Assembly (NCBI RefSeq): GCF_900110085.1
Contig: NZ_FOCK01000004.1
Location: forward strand, 124,001-188,000
DNA length: 64,000 nucleotides
Reading direction: 5' to 3'
DNA from: Prevotella sp. ne3005
GTDB taxonomy: Bacteria; Bacteroidota; Bacteroidia; Bacteroidales; Bacteroidaceae
The position numbers and the translations under genes were made by a program. Shown here piece by piece: positions 52,749-61,483 of this stretch (its first letter is position 1; each line of letters opens with the position of its first letter). The notes under the pieces are model-generated. The model was not told the DNA's origin. It did not search any database and was given only the letters and a program-made list of their open reading frames with translations.

Positions 52749-54238
52749 GCGTTGAGTTTCAGTAATTGATCAATACTATCGCGGCTGTTGCTGAGACGGG
52801 GCACCTTGTGCTGACCGCCGAGCTTACCACGCATCTTCAGCCAGTCGTTGAAGAGATTCGGACGGGCCTCGATAATCTCCAGGTGCTGGAGCGTGATGTC
52901 CTTATAACGCTTGGCCTCGTAGTCGCTATTGATTTCCTGTAGCCGCTTGTCGAGCAGGTCTGCGAACTGCTGCATATCCTGTGGACGCTTCGAGAACTCG
53001 ATGAGCCACTGGTGGCGGCACTTCGCATTAGCATCCATAAACACAGGGGCAGCCGTATATTCCAGCACCTCGGCACCCGTCTGCTCACAAGCATAGGCCA
53101 GACCCTGCTCGGCATTGTCGACAATCAACTCCTCGCCAAAGGCATTGATGAAGTGTTTCGTGCGCCCGGAGATGATGAACTTATAGGGATTGGTCGACGT
53201 AAACTGGACTGTGTCGCCAATCTCATAGCGCCAAAGGCCACACGAGGTGGAGATCACCATCGCATAGTTCTTTCCCGTCTCCACGCCCCAAAGGGGAACG
53301 GGGTCGCCACCGTCCATAGGAATAAACTCATAGAACACACCGTAATCGAGCATCAGCAGCATTGACTTGTCTGCCGGGTCGTCCTGAATGCCAAAGAAGC
53401 CCTCGCTGGCATTATAGGTCTCCATATAATGCATACGGGGCGAGGTAATCAGTTGCTCGTACTGTTTACGGTATGGCGTAAAGGCCACGCCGCCGTGGAA
53501 GAACACCTCAATGTTGGGCCACACTTCTTCGAGATGCTTCTTGCCTGTCATCTCCATCATACAGGTCAATACGGAAAGCATCCATGAGGGCACACCCGAG
53601 ATATTCGTCACGTTCTTGTTCATTGCCTCCTTGGCAATACGTTCGCGCTTCACCTCGAAGTCGGAAAGCAGGGCTGTCTGCTTCTTGGGCACACGCACCA
53701 GGTTGACCAGCGGATTGATGTTCTCGATAAGGATGGCACTGAGATCGCCCACCAGTGAGTCCTTGAGGTTATAGTTCGGGGCATGGCTGCCGCCGAGAAT
53801 CAGCCCCTTGCCGTCGAACATCCTCGACTGGGGATTGTTTCTCAGGTAGATAGCCACCGAATCACGGCCGCCAGCATAGTGTATCTTCTGTAATCCCTCG
53901 TTGCTCACAGGGATGAACTTCGACTTGTCGTTGGTGGTTCCTGAGGATTTGGCATACCACTTCACACGCCCTGGCCAGAGGATATCCGTCTCGCCCTGAC
54001 GCATACGGTCGATATCGCCCTTCAGTTCCTCATAGGTATTGACAGGCACCTGACTAATAAAGTCGTCATAGCCCTTCACGGCCGCAAACGCATGGTTTCG
54101 GCCGTACTCCGTATCCTTGGCCGACTGTATCAGATGGTTGAGCACTGCCCGCTGCAAGGCCTCACCCTCCTGCTGATACCGTTCGAGGGCATGCTGACGA
54201 GGTACAAAAACTTTTCCTACAATCTGAGTCAGACTCAT
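52745..54238 (-). CDS. GH3 (auxin-responsive promoter) family adenylating enzyme
   Basis: 497 residues, close to plant GH3 proteins in layout. The ATP motif AKSSGTTNDKSKFIPVS is near residue 95, FFHGGVAFTPYRKQYEQL and YMETYNASEGFFGIQD follow, and WRYEIGDTVQFTSTNPYKFIISGRTKHFINAFGEELIVDNAEQ carries the adenylation hinge. Plant members adenylate carboxylic acids and join them to amino acids; bacterial substrates are unknown. First gene of a three-gene operon with an Ig-like lipoprotein and a DUF3108 protein. Confidence 0.9.
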   Translation of the reverse strand: MSLTQIVGKVFVPRQHALERYQQEGEALQRAVLNHLIQSAKDTEYGRNHAFAAVKGYDDFISQVPVNTYEELKGDIDRMRQGETDILWPGRVKWYAKSSGTTNDKSKFIPVSNEGLQKIHYAGGRDSVAIYLRNNPQSRMFDGKGLILGGSHAPNYNLKDSLVGDLSAILIENINPLVNLVRVPKKQTALLSDFEVKRERIAKEAMNKNVTNISGVPSWMLSVLTCMMEMTGKKHLEEVWPNIEVFFHGGVAFTPYRKQYEQLITSPRMHYMETYNASEGFFGIQDDPADKSMLLMLDYGVFYEFIPMDGGDPVPLWGVETGKNYAMVISTSCGLWRYEIGDTVQFTSTNPYKFIISGRTKHFINAFGEELIVDNAEQGLAYACEQTGAEVLEYTAAPVFMDANAKCRHQWLIEFSKRPQDMQQFADLLDKRLQEINSDYEAKRYKDITLQHLEIIEARPNLFNDWLKMRGKLGGQHKVPRLSNSRDSIDQLLKLNA

Positions 54239-54274
54239 CTTTAGCGTAATTTTTGGTGCAAAATTACGCTAAAG
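54239..54274 (-). promoter_or_regulatory. Operator-like perfect inverted repeat over the GH3 promoter
   Basis: CTTTAGCGTAATTTT (54239-54253) and AAAATTACGCTAAAG (54260-54274) are perfect 15-nt inverse copies around a 6-nt loop. On the minus strand the left arm runs into the -7 box TAATTTTGC (54258-54266), and the right arm ends at the base before the ATG. A repressor bound here would cover the promoter and start codon. Confidence 0.75.
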
Positions 54275-54307
54275 TTTTGTAACACGGGAAAAAATTACAT
54301 TTTTTTA

Positions 54308-56080
54308 TCACTTCTTCGGCAAATCGAAGATAAAGCGCGAGCCTTCGGTATAATCGGGATCGAGCCATATCTTACCTCCCAACAGCTTGACGATGGCCTT
54401 GCAGATGGGCATACCAAGACCATTCAGCTTGACGTTCTCGCCCAGTTCACGGAAGGTGTCGAACACATGCTCACGACGCTCTGGCGGTATGCCTCTACCG
54501 GTATCCGTCACACTGGTGCGCACCATGTCGCCATACTCTGTGATGGACAATGTGATGACGCCCTGATCCGTGTACTGTATAGCGTTATCGAGCAGATGTC
54601 TCAACAGTGCTTCAATCGCCTCATAGTTGGTCTCTACGGCATAATCATCAGACAGTTCGGATTCAAAGAACATCCTTACGCCCTCCTTACAATGGGGGCG
54701 CATACTGTCGACCATGTGACGGCAGAGATGATTGGGCGAAATGGTGTAGTTCTTCGGTAGTGACTTCTTACTCTCATAGAGCGACAGCTCGGCCAGCTCG
54801 TCGATGATCTTCGTGATATGCTTCGAACTCATCTTAATATGCTGGGTCAGTTCCTCACGCTCCTCAGGCTGCAGTTCCATGTCCTTCATGCCAAGGATAT
54901 CCGAGAAGCCCTCAATGGGGTTCAGTGGTGCCCGCAACTCGTTGGTGATATTGTTGATAAACTCATTCTTCATGTCGAAGGCCTCCTCGGCTTTCTTCCG
55001 GGCCTTTTCAAGTCGGGCATTCTCCTTCTCCAGGCGCTTGATGCGCATATGGTGCTGCCAGATGACGATGGCCAGAATGAGCACTACGGCACCAAATAGT
55101 GTATAGAAGAACAGTCGTTTCCATTTTTCACTCTCTTCTTCCAACAGTTTCTGCTCCAGTTTCATGCGCTCATTGTTCATCTGAACATAACAGCTCGCCA
55201 CCACGTTGCCATGCGACACCAAGACTATCGAGTCGTTGATCTTCTTGAACTTCGCCATATATTCATAGGCCTTGTCGTTGTTGCCCATGCGGTGGTAAAT
55301 CACGGCCATGCGCTCAGCCCGGCTCTCGGGTGAGAGATCCTGACAGAGGCGTAAGGCCTCTTCATAATTGCCATTGATAATATGGTAGTTCACTTCCACC
55401 ACTGGTTCGATGGTACCTATGCCGTCGCTCTCTTTTAGGGCTTTAAGTTCGTCGTAGATGCTGTCGTAGAGCTCCTTCTTGTTCTGGTTGAAGGCAAACT
55501 GACTCAGACGGAACAGGGCCCTTCCTTTATGGATGGGCGCCACGTTCGGCTCTGCCAATATCTGACGGGCATACTTTAATCCAGCCTTCTGGTCCTTGCG
55601 GTGGTTGGCAATCTTCATCAGCTCCTGCAGGTCGTCGCCCGCACTCTCGCCGGGGAAGTATTTATGTCGGAAGTCCACGGCTTTCAGGAATCCCCCCTCA
55701 GCCTCTTCATAGTCCTGCTTCTGCAAGGCGTTCACCGCCTTTACATGCAGGGCGACATAGTTTCCCCAATAGCTGTTTTGCCCTTCAGCATATTCGGCAA
55801 TCTGATTGGCTATATCGTCAGCCTTCATATAGTTCTGGTGCGTAGCCTCATAGGTAGACAGGTTACCCCACGCGGTGTAGAACAGTCGCTCATCGCCTAT
55901 TTTCTGGCATTCAGCTTTCAGCGCCTCGGTCACCTCATAAAACTTGTCTTTGTCATCTGTGCTGATTAGTCGCAACATTTCCGACTGCATCTTCATGATG
56001 TAGAGATGGTCCTGAGCCATGGCGTTTAGGCTAGTTAGGCAGATTGCGGTTAATACCAAAAAGTTAGTCTTTAGTTTCAT
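54308..56080 (-). CDS. Sensor histidine kinase-like protein with Asn in place of the H-box His
   Basis: 590 residues. Signal peptide (to MAQ23), periplasmic TPR-like helices (about 30-300), transmembrane helix near 325-342, coiled coil, HisKA and HATPase. The H box reads NNITNELRAPLNPI: N380 stands where HisKA proteins have the phosphoacceptor His (codon AAC at 54941-54943, minus strand). The ATP-binding part looks intact: LLDNAIQYT (N box), DTGRGIPPERREHVFDTF (G1/F) and GLGMPICKAIVKLLGG (G2). So it may bind ATP but cannot autophosphorylate in the usual way. Divergent from the receptor gene at 56227. Confidence 0.88.
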   Translation of the reverse strand: MKLKTNFLVLTAICLTSLNAMAQDHLYIMKMQSEMLRLISTDDKDKFYEVTEALKAECQKIGDERLFYTAWGNLSTYEATHQNYMKADDIANQIAEYAEGQNSYWGNYVALHVKAVNALQKQDYEEAEGGFLKAVDFRHKYFPGESAGDDLQELMKIANHRKDQKAGLKYARQILAEPNVAPIHKGRALFRLSQFAFNQNKKELYDSIYDELKALKESDGIGTIEPVVEVNYHIINGNYEEALRLCQDLSPESRAERMAVIYHRMGNNDKAYEYMAKFKKINDSIVLVSHGNVVASCYVQMNNERMKLEQKLLEEESEKWKRLFFYTLFGAVVLILAIVIWQHHMRIKRLEKENARLEKARKKAEEAFDMKNEFINNITNELRAPLNPIEGFSDILGMKDMELQPEEREELTQHIKMSSKHITKIIDELAELSLYESKKSLPKNYTISPNHLCRHMVDSMRPHCKEGVRMFFESELSDDYAVETNYEAIEALLRHLLDNAIQYTDQGVITLSITEYGDMVRTSVTDTGRGIPPERREHVFDTFRELGENVKLNGLGMPICKAIVKLLGGKIWLDPDYTEGSRFIFDLPKK

Positions 56081-56133
56081 AATGTCTGTTTTTTTTTACT
56101 GACAATTACTATTTTTGCGGATTGATTCCGTTG

Positions 56134-56195
56134 GCAAAGGTACAAAAAAATATTTAAATTCATTTGGTTTTATCAGAAAAATAATTTATCTTTGC
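56134..56195. promoter_or_regulatory. Divergent promoters for kinase-like and receptor genes
   Basis: Minus-strand -7 TACCTTTGC (56134-56142). Plus-strand -33 TTTG (56163-56166), 20-nt spacer, -7 TATCTTTGC (56187-56195). Confidence 0.65.
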
Positions 56196-56226
56196 AAAAC
56201 TTTTTTTAATAGGAAGCCATATAAAG

Positions 56227-57816
56227 ATGAACAGATTGTTGATAATCTTATTGTGCACACTACTCATCAGCAATGTTTACGCCCAGACGGACAGCGCTCA
56301 GGTTTATCCTGTGGAGAAGACTCTGATTATTGAAGACTCAGAGAGCATTTGGCCCTATTCTTTCCTAAATGAGAAGGGCGAGCCAGAGGGATATTGTATT
56401 GACCTGATCCGCCTGCTGATGAACGAACTTCACATCCCATATGAAATCCGCCTGAAAAACCACCAGGAAGTGCTTCAAGACCTGAAAGAAGGCCGTGCCG
56501 ACCTTATCCTCGGCTTGGCTGACGTCTATGAAAAGAAGTTCGGTCATTATGGCCGCACAACCATTACCTTGCTCACCCAGAGTGTCGCCACCCCCAAAAA
56601 CAAGAAGGTGACCATCAAGAATTTCGGCGACCTTAAGAACCAACAGGTCATGGTGAAGGACTCTAGCCTGTGTCATCACCTGATGGTAGACTATGGCTGG
56701 GGTGATCGTGCCATTGTAACCCACGATATGACCAAGGCCATCCAGGAGGTCAATGATAAGAAGGAGGGGCAAATTGTATGGAACACCCTCACGCTGAAAT
56801 GGCTCATCAACCACTATCATCTCGACAACCTGGAGCTCACCCCCGTGAACATGCCCTATGGCGAAACCAAGTTCCTAGCTTCCGACCAGCGCCTGCTCGA
56901 CCTTATCGACAAGACCTATGCCGAGCTCAACGCCACTGGACAGCTGTTGCCGCTCGAGCAGAAATGGCTCTATCCCGACCGTAAGGAGCCCGGACGCCCT
57001 ATTTGGGAGTGGTATCTGGCAGGTCTGGCACTACTGGTGCTCGCCTTTGTCCTCTATCTATTCCTACGCATAAGGAATAATAAACGTCAAGCGTCAGCTG
57101 AACACCAGACACTATCTTCGCAGATCTCCCAAATTACCCAGAACGGTAAGATACGCTTTTGGATCTACCTCGTTCAAAAGGACCAGTACGTGTGGTATGA
57201 CAAGACCGGGGCACCCTCCGTTGCCTTTAGTGCCAATGACTTCATGAAACGTTACAACAAAGACGATGCCGCACAGCTGACAGACGCCATTGACCGGCTC
57301 GTCACCCGTCATAAAGACAACAGGGGACATGAAGTACAGGAAGAGACTCTTGAGCTGAGAGCCAAGGATACGGAGTATGGCGACATGGAACTCCACGACT
57401 TCATCGTCAACCTCACCATTCTACAGCGCAACAGAAAGAGAAGACCCACCGTCATCGTTGCTGTCAAGCGCGACATTACCAAAGAGCATCGTCTCAAGCG
57501 TATTAATGCAGAGCGCTCGCTGCGCTACCTCTCGGTATTCTACAACGACGAGTCGGGTAACATCTTATTCAATAATGAAGGCGTGTTACAGAACGCCAAT
57601 CCCAAAGCCAGCGAACTGCTTGAGTGTGACATCGACGAGATGGTCAAGAATCGCGTACACATCAATGATCTCTTCCACACCTCTTTCACCAACCTAGAGG
57701 AGGCTGACGGCCACCGCGGTTCTATGACCACAGGTAGTCACACCGTCGACTTCCAGATGAAGGCGATATACAATGACAAAAAAGAATTGATAGGTTTATT
57801 TGTTTTCTGCGTATGA
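56227..57816 (+). CDS. Periplasmic-binding-protein receptor with TM and PAS, no output domain
   Basis: 529 residues. Signal peptide to about VYAQ20, then an SBP_bac_3-type domain (about 35-250: WPYSFLNEKGEPEGYCIDLIRLLMNEL, GRADLILGLADVYEKKFGH). A transmembrane helix follows near 263-283 (WYLAGLALLVLAFVLYLFL), then a cytoplasmic region with two PAS-like stretches (ERSLRYLSVFYNDESGNILFNNEG, HTVDFQMKAIYNDKKELIGLFVFCV). In BvgS-type proteins this layout continues into a kinase; here the protein stops after PAS. Overlaps the next receptor gene by 4 nt. Confidence 0.8.
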   Translation: MNRLLIILLCTLLISNVYAQTDSAQVYPVEKTLIIEDSESIWPYSFLNEKGEPEGYCIDLIRLLMNELHIPYEIRLKNHQEVLQDLKEGRADLILGLADVYEKKFGHYGRTTITLLTQSVATPKNKKVTIKNFGDLKNQQVMVKDSSLCHHLMVDYGWGDRAIVTHDMTKAIQEVNDKKEGQIVWNTLTLKWLINHYHLDNLELTPVNMPYGETKFLASDQRLLDLIDKTYAELNATGQLLPLEQKWLYPDRKEPGRPIWEWYLAGLALLVLAFVLYLFLRIRNNKRQASAEHQTLSSQISQITQNGKIRFWIYLVQKDQYVWYDKTGAPSVAFSANDFMKRYNKDDAAQLTDAIDRLVTRHKDNRGHEVQEETLELRAKDTEYGDMELHDFIVNLTILQRNRKRRPTVIVAVKRDITKEHRLKRINAERSLRYLSVFYNDESGNILFNNEGVLQNANPKASELLECDIDEMVKNRVHINDLFHTSFTNLEEADGHRGSMTTGSHTVDFQMKAIYNDKKELIGLFVFCV

Positions 57817-58715
57817 GACTCCGATATATCACCTTTTCGGTCCTGCTTCTGGCTGGTATTCTTCAGGTTTCGGCTCAGTCACTGACCGAGAGATACAGCA
57901 AACAACGCCCCGTCGTCATTGCCTGTGACAATGAGCACCCGCCCTATATGTTCATCAACTACAAGGACGAACCTTCTGGCAGTTGCGTTGCCATTTCCAA
58001 GACCATCACTGAAAAGATGGGACTACCCTGCAGGATTGTGATGAAGCATATGGCCGGAACCCGCCAAGCCTTTGAGCGCGGTGATGCTGACATCATCCTC
58101 TCCGATAGCCGGAGTTACAACAATCCCGCCTATTTCATTTCAAAGAATGTCATCTACTACTTCTACGCCAACGAAGACTCCGTGGCCGAGATCCGCTTTA
58201 TCGGCAAAGACCACCAGCTCATAGAACAAATTGACGATCAGTTTACACGCATGAAAGAGAGTGGCGACATTGCTGCCATCCAGAAGCGTTGGGCCCATCC
58301 TGAGGACTCTATACCCGAAGCGCAACCTATAGCTCTCTACATCGCCAAGGGGCTGCTTGGCATTGCGGCCTTAGTCCTGTTGGTCACGATAATATTCATG
58401 CTTTTCATCCACCATATTCATCGCAACACGGCTGTACTCAAAGGGATGGTCAGTCAAGCTCCAAACGTGGATCATTACTATGATATTGAGGACAATCAGG
58501 CTGCCCATGACCTCATCCACAAGTATGAGGCTATCCTCAGCAACCCCTTTGTCGCCATCTCGTTCTATGACCACAACGGCCATCTGATTACAAAAAACGA
58601 CGCCATGCGATTGCTCGATGGCAAAGATATCTCCTCCTACCGCCAGCCGCTATACAATGCAGATGGTGAGGTGACTAATTACTTTGTCGCTATTCGGCGC
58701 CCAAATGCTACTTAA
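57813..58715 (+). CDS. Second binding-protein/PAS receptor, shorter
   Basis: 300 residues. Signal peptide to about VSAQ22, an SBP_bac_3-like domain (RPVVIACDNEHPPYMFINYKDEPSGSCVAISKTI, GDADIILSDSRSYNNPAYFI) that lacks part of the second lobe, then a transmembrane helix (GLLGIAALVLLVTIIFMLFI) and a short PAS-like cytoplasmic tail (FVAISFYDHNGHLITKNDAM). No kinase or cyclase. It overlaps the upstream receptor by 4 nt, so the two may form a heteromer. Its 3' end overlaps the convergent STAS gene by 8 nt. Confidence 0.75.
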   Translation: MRLRYITFSVLLLAGILQVSAQSLTERYSKQRPVVIACDNEHPPYMFINYKDEPSGSCVAISKTITEKMGLPCRIVMKHMAGTRQAFERGDADIILSDSRSYNNPAYFISKNVIYYFYANEDSVAEIRFIGKDHQLIEQIDDQFTRMKESGDIAAIQKRWAHPEDSIPEAQPIALYIAKGLLGIAALVLLVTIIFMLFIHHIHRNTAVLKGMVSQAPNVDHYYDIEDNQAAHDLIHKYEAILSNPFVAISFYDHNGHLITKNDAMRLLDGKDISSYRQPLYNADGEVTNYFVAIRRPNAT

Positions 58716-59013
58716 ACTGGAACAGGTGTACAAATCCTGTGGTCTGAAATACATCGTACACCTCTGCCCGCAGGCCCTTGATATAAAGGTCGCAATGGTT
58801 GGCACAGCAACGTTGGTTAATGGCCATGAGCAGTCGCAGTCCACTCGATGAAATATACTCAAGTCGGCTACAGTCGATGACGATCTCATAGTTCTCATAG
58901 TTAAAGATCGGCTCCACTTCTTTCTCTGTCTGTTGTGTCACCGAGGTGTCCAGGCGCCCGTCCAGAATCAAGGTTACCCGGTGGCCGTCATCCTTTCTGA
59001 TTGTTGCTTCCAT
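58708..59013 (-). CDS. STAS-domain anti-sigma factor antagonist
   Basis: 101 residues, a single STAS domain. The phosphorylation loop reads LEYISSSGLRLLM, with serines at 55-57 matching the DSSG loop of SpoIIAA/RsbV. In partner-switching systems this serine is phosphorylated by an RsbW-type kinase and dephosphorylated by a SpoIIE-type phosphatase; both activities appear in the gene immediately upstream (1 nt apart). Confidence 0.88.
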   Translation of the reverse strand: MEATIRKDDGHRVTLILDGRLDTSVTQQTEKEVEPIFNYENYEIVIDCSRLEYISSSGLRLLMAINQRCCANHCDLYIKGLRAEVYDVFQTTGFVHLFQFK

Positions 59014-59014
59014 A

Positions 59015-61393
59015 TTACTTTGTGTTATTATTTGATTTCAGATTCTTCTTCATTGTTAACACGTTGTGTCCATCAGTGTACTGATAGCTCACTTCGTCCA
59101 TATAGTGACGTATCAGGTGGATACCCAATCCGCCAACAGAGCGTTTGGCCACATGATTATGCACGTCAACCTCAGGCATGATAGTAGGATCGAAGGGCAC
59201 ACCGCTGTCCTTGAGTACAAAGGCGATGGTCGTCTCATCGGCTGTCACCTCTAAATGGATATCGCCTCTTTCACCTTTCTTGTAAGCATAGTTCATTACG
59301 TTTACAACGGCTTCTTCGATGGCCAAATGGACACCGGCTCTCGACATGTCATCGAAACGCATGTCATCGCAGATACCCCCGATAAACACTGTCAGCACCG
59401 GCACCTCCTGCACATCGTTGTTAAGTAGGATGCTCCGGTAATAAATCTTCGGGTCTACCTTTCCGCGGTATTTGATAGCCAGCAGTGAGATGTCGTCCAT
59501 CTGGGGTATTCCACCCACAAAAGTTCGCTCCGTCTGTCGGATGTCTTTCACGAAAGTACGTGAGTCAAGTCGCCTAGCCGCCAATCGGATTGCCTCCTTG
59601 AACATTCGGTCTCGGCCATACTGCTTGTTGTCCACAGTCTCCGCCTCAGTGAATCCGTCGGTATAGAGGAACAGCGTCGTGCCGGAAATGATGGTCACCT
59701 CTTGCTCGGTGTACTCCCATTCCGGACGCAAGCCCAATGGAATATTGTTCTGCACAGGCAGGAATCGGGTGTTAGAACCCACCAGCACGGGTGGCTCATG
59801 CCCCGCATTCGCATAAAGCAGCTTTCCACTGGCCAGGTCGAGCACACCCATAAATAGCGTTACGAACATATACGAGTCGTTACTTTGGCATACCGACCTG
59901 TTGATCGACTCCACAATCTGCTTGGGTGAGGTGTACTGCATTGATGCACTGCGGAACATCGAACGCGCCACCGCCATTAACAGCGAGGCCGGCACACCCT
60001 TACCGGCCACATCGCCGATGCTGAAGAAGAGTTTTTCGTCGCGAATGAAGAAGTCGAACAAGTCGCCACCCACCTCTTTGGCCGTCACCACCTCACCATA
60101 AATATCTATGTCGGTACGTTCGGGGAAGGGAGGATAGCTCTTCGGCAGCATCCGCATCTGAATGTCACTGGCAATCTTCAGCTCCTGCTCCATTGCAGCC
60201 TTCGAGGCCGTTGTTTCCTGAAGTTCTCCAATATATTTCGTCAGCGAGGCCTGCATATCCTTGAAAGCATTACGCAGGGCGTCAATCTCACGGCTCCTCA
60301 CCTCCGGCAACTCAATGTCGAAGTTTCCTTGTGCCAGTTCATCAGCAGCCATTACAAACCGCTTCAGCGGCCTCATGTTTTTCCGGATATAATGGCTGCA
60401 AAGGAAATAAATCAGTAGCAGGCCCACAAAGAATACAGCTAAGATCATTGAAGCCAACACGTCACCATTATGATAGATGATGCTGGTTGGCACCACCACA
60501 GCCACTGTCCAGTCCGCATATTTCACGAACGAGTAAAACACCCATAAGTCAATGCCCTCATCCTCCAGTCTTACGGTTCCACTCGAACCCGCCATCATCT
60601 GGCGCACCATCAGATCATCCTTTAAACTAGGTGTCTTCACCGTCATATCTTGCAGTTTCTGCTTCAGCACCCGATTCTCGTCGGGGTGAATCAAAAACGT
60701 TCCATCGTGGTCGATGACGAAGCTGTACGACTTTTCCTTAAAATCCCTCTCGAACCGCTCGTGGTTTTCCGTATCAATACGCTTGGTTCGTTCACGCAGC
60801 CACTCCAGCGATACGTCGGCACCCAGCATACCTACACGTCGCCCCTTATGGTCCCTAATGTGGGTCATATACGTCGTCGTCAACTGTTGTGAGGCCGCTC
60901 TATCGAAATAAGGCGGTGTCCAATCACCTTCCTTATTGTCGAAGGCAGCCCTGTACCAGTCGTGTATCAGGAAGTCCGGATGATCCTCGTTCATCTGACG
61001 GCTATGCACCTTACCTGTCGAATCACGCCAAGCATAGATCTCAAAGTTCTGCCCCTTAGCGGGAAACACGTCCGGCTCGAAGATCAGTCTGCAACTCGAC
61101 ATATACATGTTGTCACTCACCATCCGTTCCAAATGAATCTGCAACTTATCTGGATTGTCGAGGTCGCTCTCAATGACATTGATATTGTTGATGGCCGCCA
61201 CGTAAACGTCCGAGAGCACACCACGAATCTTCTCATTTGCATGCAGGATGACACTTTCGTAGCGCGACTCCACCTCACGGGCCATCGACTGTCGTGTGAT
61301 AAAATACACGAGCAGCATGATGGCCGCCGACATGACAATCAACACAGCCATGATCCTGATACTTAATCTGTTCGCAAGCGTTAACTTCTCCAT
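59015..61393 (-). CDS. Cache-HAMP-SpoIIE phosphatase fused to RsbW-like kinase domain
   Basis: 792 residues. Order: transmembrane helix (about 10-30), periplasmic dCache-like sensor, second transmembrane helix (around 320), HAMP, PP2C/SpoIIE phosphatase (VVTAKEVGGDLFDFF, FSIGDVAGKGVPASLLMA, LYTDGFTEAET, MDDISLLAIKY) and a C-terminal HATPase_c_2 RsbW-like domain (HLAIEEAVVNVMNYAY, LKDSGVPFDP, VGGLGIHLIRHYMDEVSYQY). The protein joins phosphatase and anti-sigma kinase activities that are separate in Bacillus. STAS partner is encoded immediately downstream. The downstream target is unknown, since Bacteroidota lack a known sigma B. Confidence 0.9.
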   Translation of the reverse strand: MEKLTLANRLSIRIMAVLIVMSAAIMLLVYFITRQSMAREVESRYESVILHANEKIRGVLSDVYVAAINNINVIESDLDNPDKLQIHLERMVSDNMYMSSCRLIFEPDVFPAKGQNFEIYAWRDSTGKVHSRQMNEDHPDFLIHDWYRAAFDNKEGDWTPPYFDRAASQQLTTTYMTHIRDHKGRRVGMLGADVSLEWLRERTKRIDTENHERFERDFKEKSYSFVIDHDGTFLIHPDENRVLKQKLQDMTVKTPSLKDDLMVRQMMAGSSGTVRLEDEGIDLWVFYSFVKYADWTVAVVVPTSIIYHNGDVLASMILAVFFVGLLLIYFLCSHYIRKNMRPLKRFVMAADELAQGNFDIELPEVRSREIDALRNAFKDMQASLTKYIGELQETTASKAAMEQELKIASDIQMRMLPKSYPPFPERTDIDIYGEVVTAKEVGGDLFDFFIRDEKLFFSIGDVAGKGVPASLLMAVARSMFRSASMQYTSPKQIVESINRSVCQSNDSYMFVTLFMGVLDLASGKLLYANAGHEPPVLVGSNTRFLPVQNNIPLGLRPEWEYTEQEVTIISGTTLFLYTDGFTEAETVDNKQYGRDRMFKEAIRLAARRLDSRTFVKDIRQTERTFVGGIPQMDDISLLAIKYRGKVDPKIYYRSILLNNDVQEVPVLTVFIGGICDDMRFDDMSRAGVHLAIEEAVVNVMNYAYKKGERGDIHLEVTADETTIAFVLKDSGVPFDPTIMPEVDVHNHVAKRSVGGLGIHLIRHYMDEVSYQYTDGHNVLTMKKNLKSNNNTK

Positions 61394-61427
61394 TGCATCA
61401 AAAAGTTTGCAGCTGTTCTAAACAACT

Positions 61428-61436
61428 GCAAAGATA
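61428..61436 (-). promoter_or_regulatory. -7 box of SpoIIE-STAS operon
   Basis: TATCTTTGC on the minus strand, 34 nt before the ATG. Confidence 0.6.
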
Positions 61437-61483
61437 TGGTTTTTCAAGCAAAGTACCAAATCTTTTTGCAAAAAAATGCTTTT

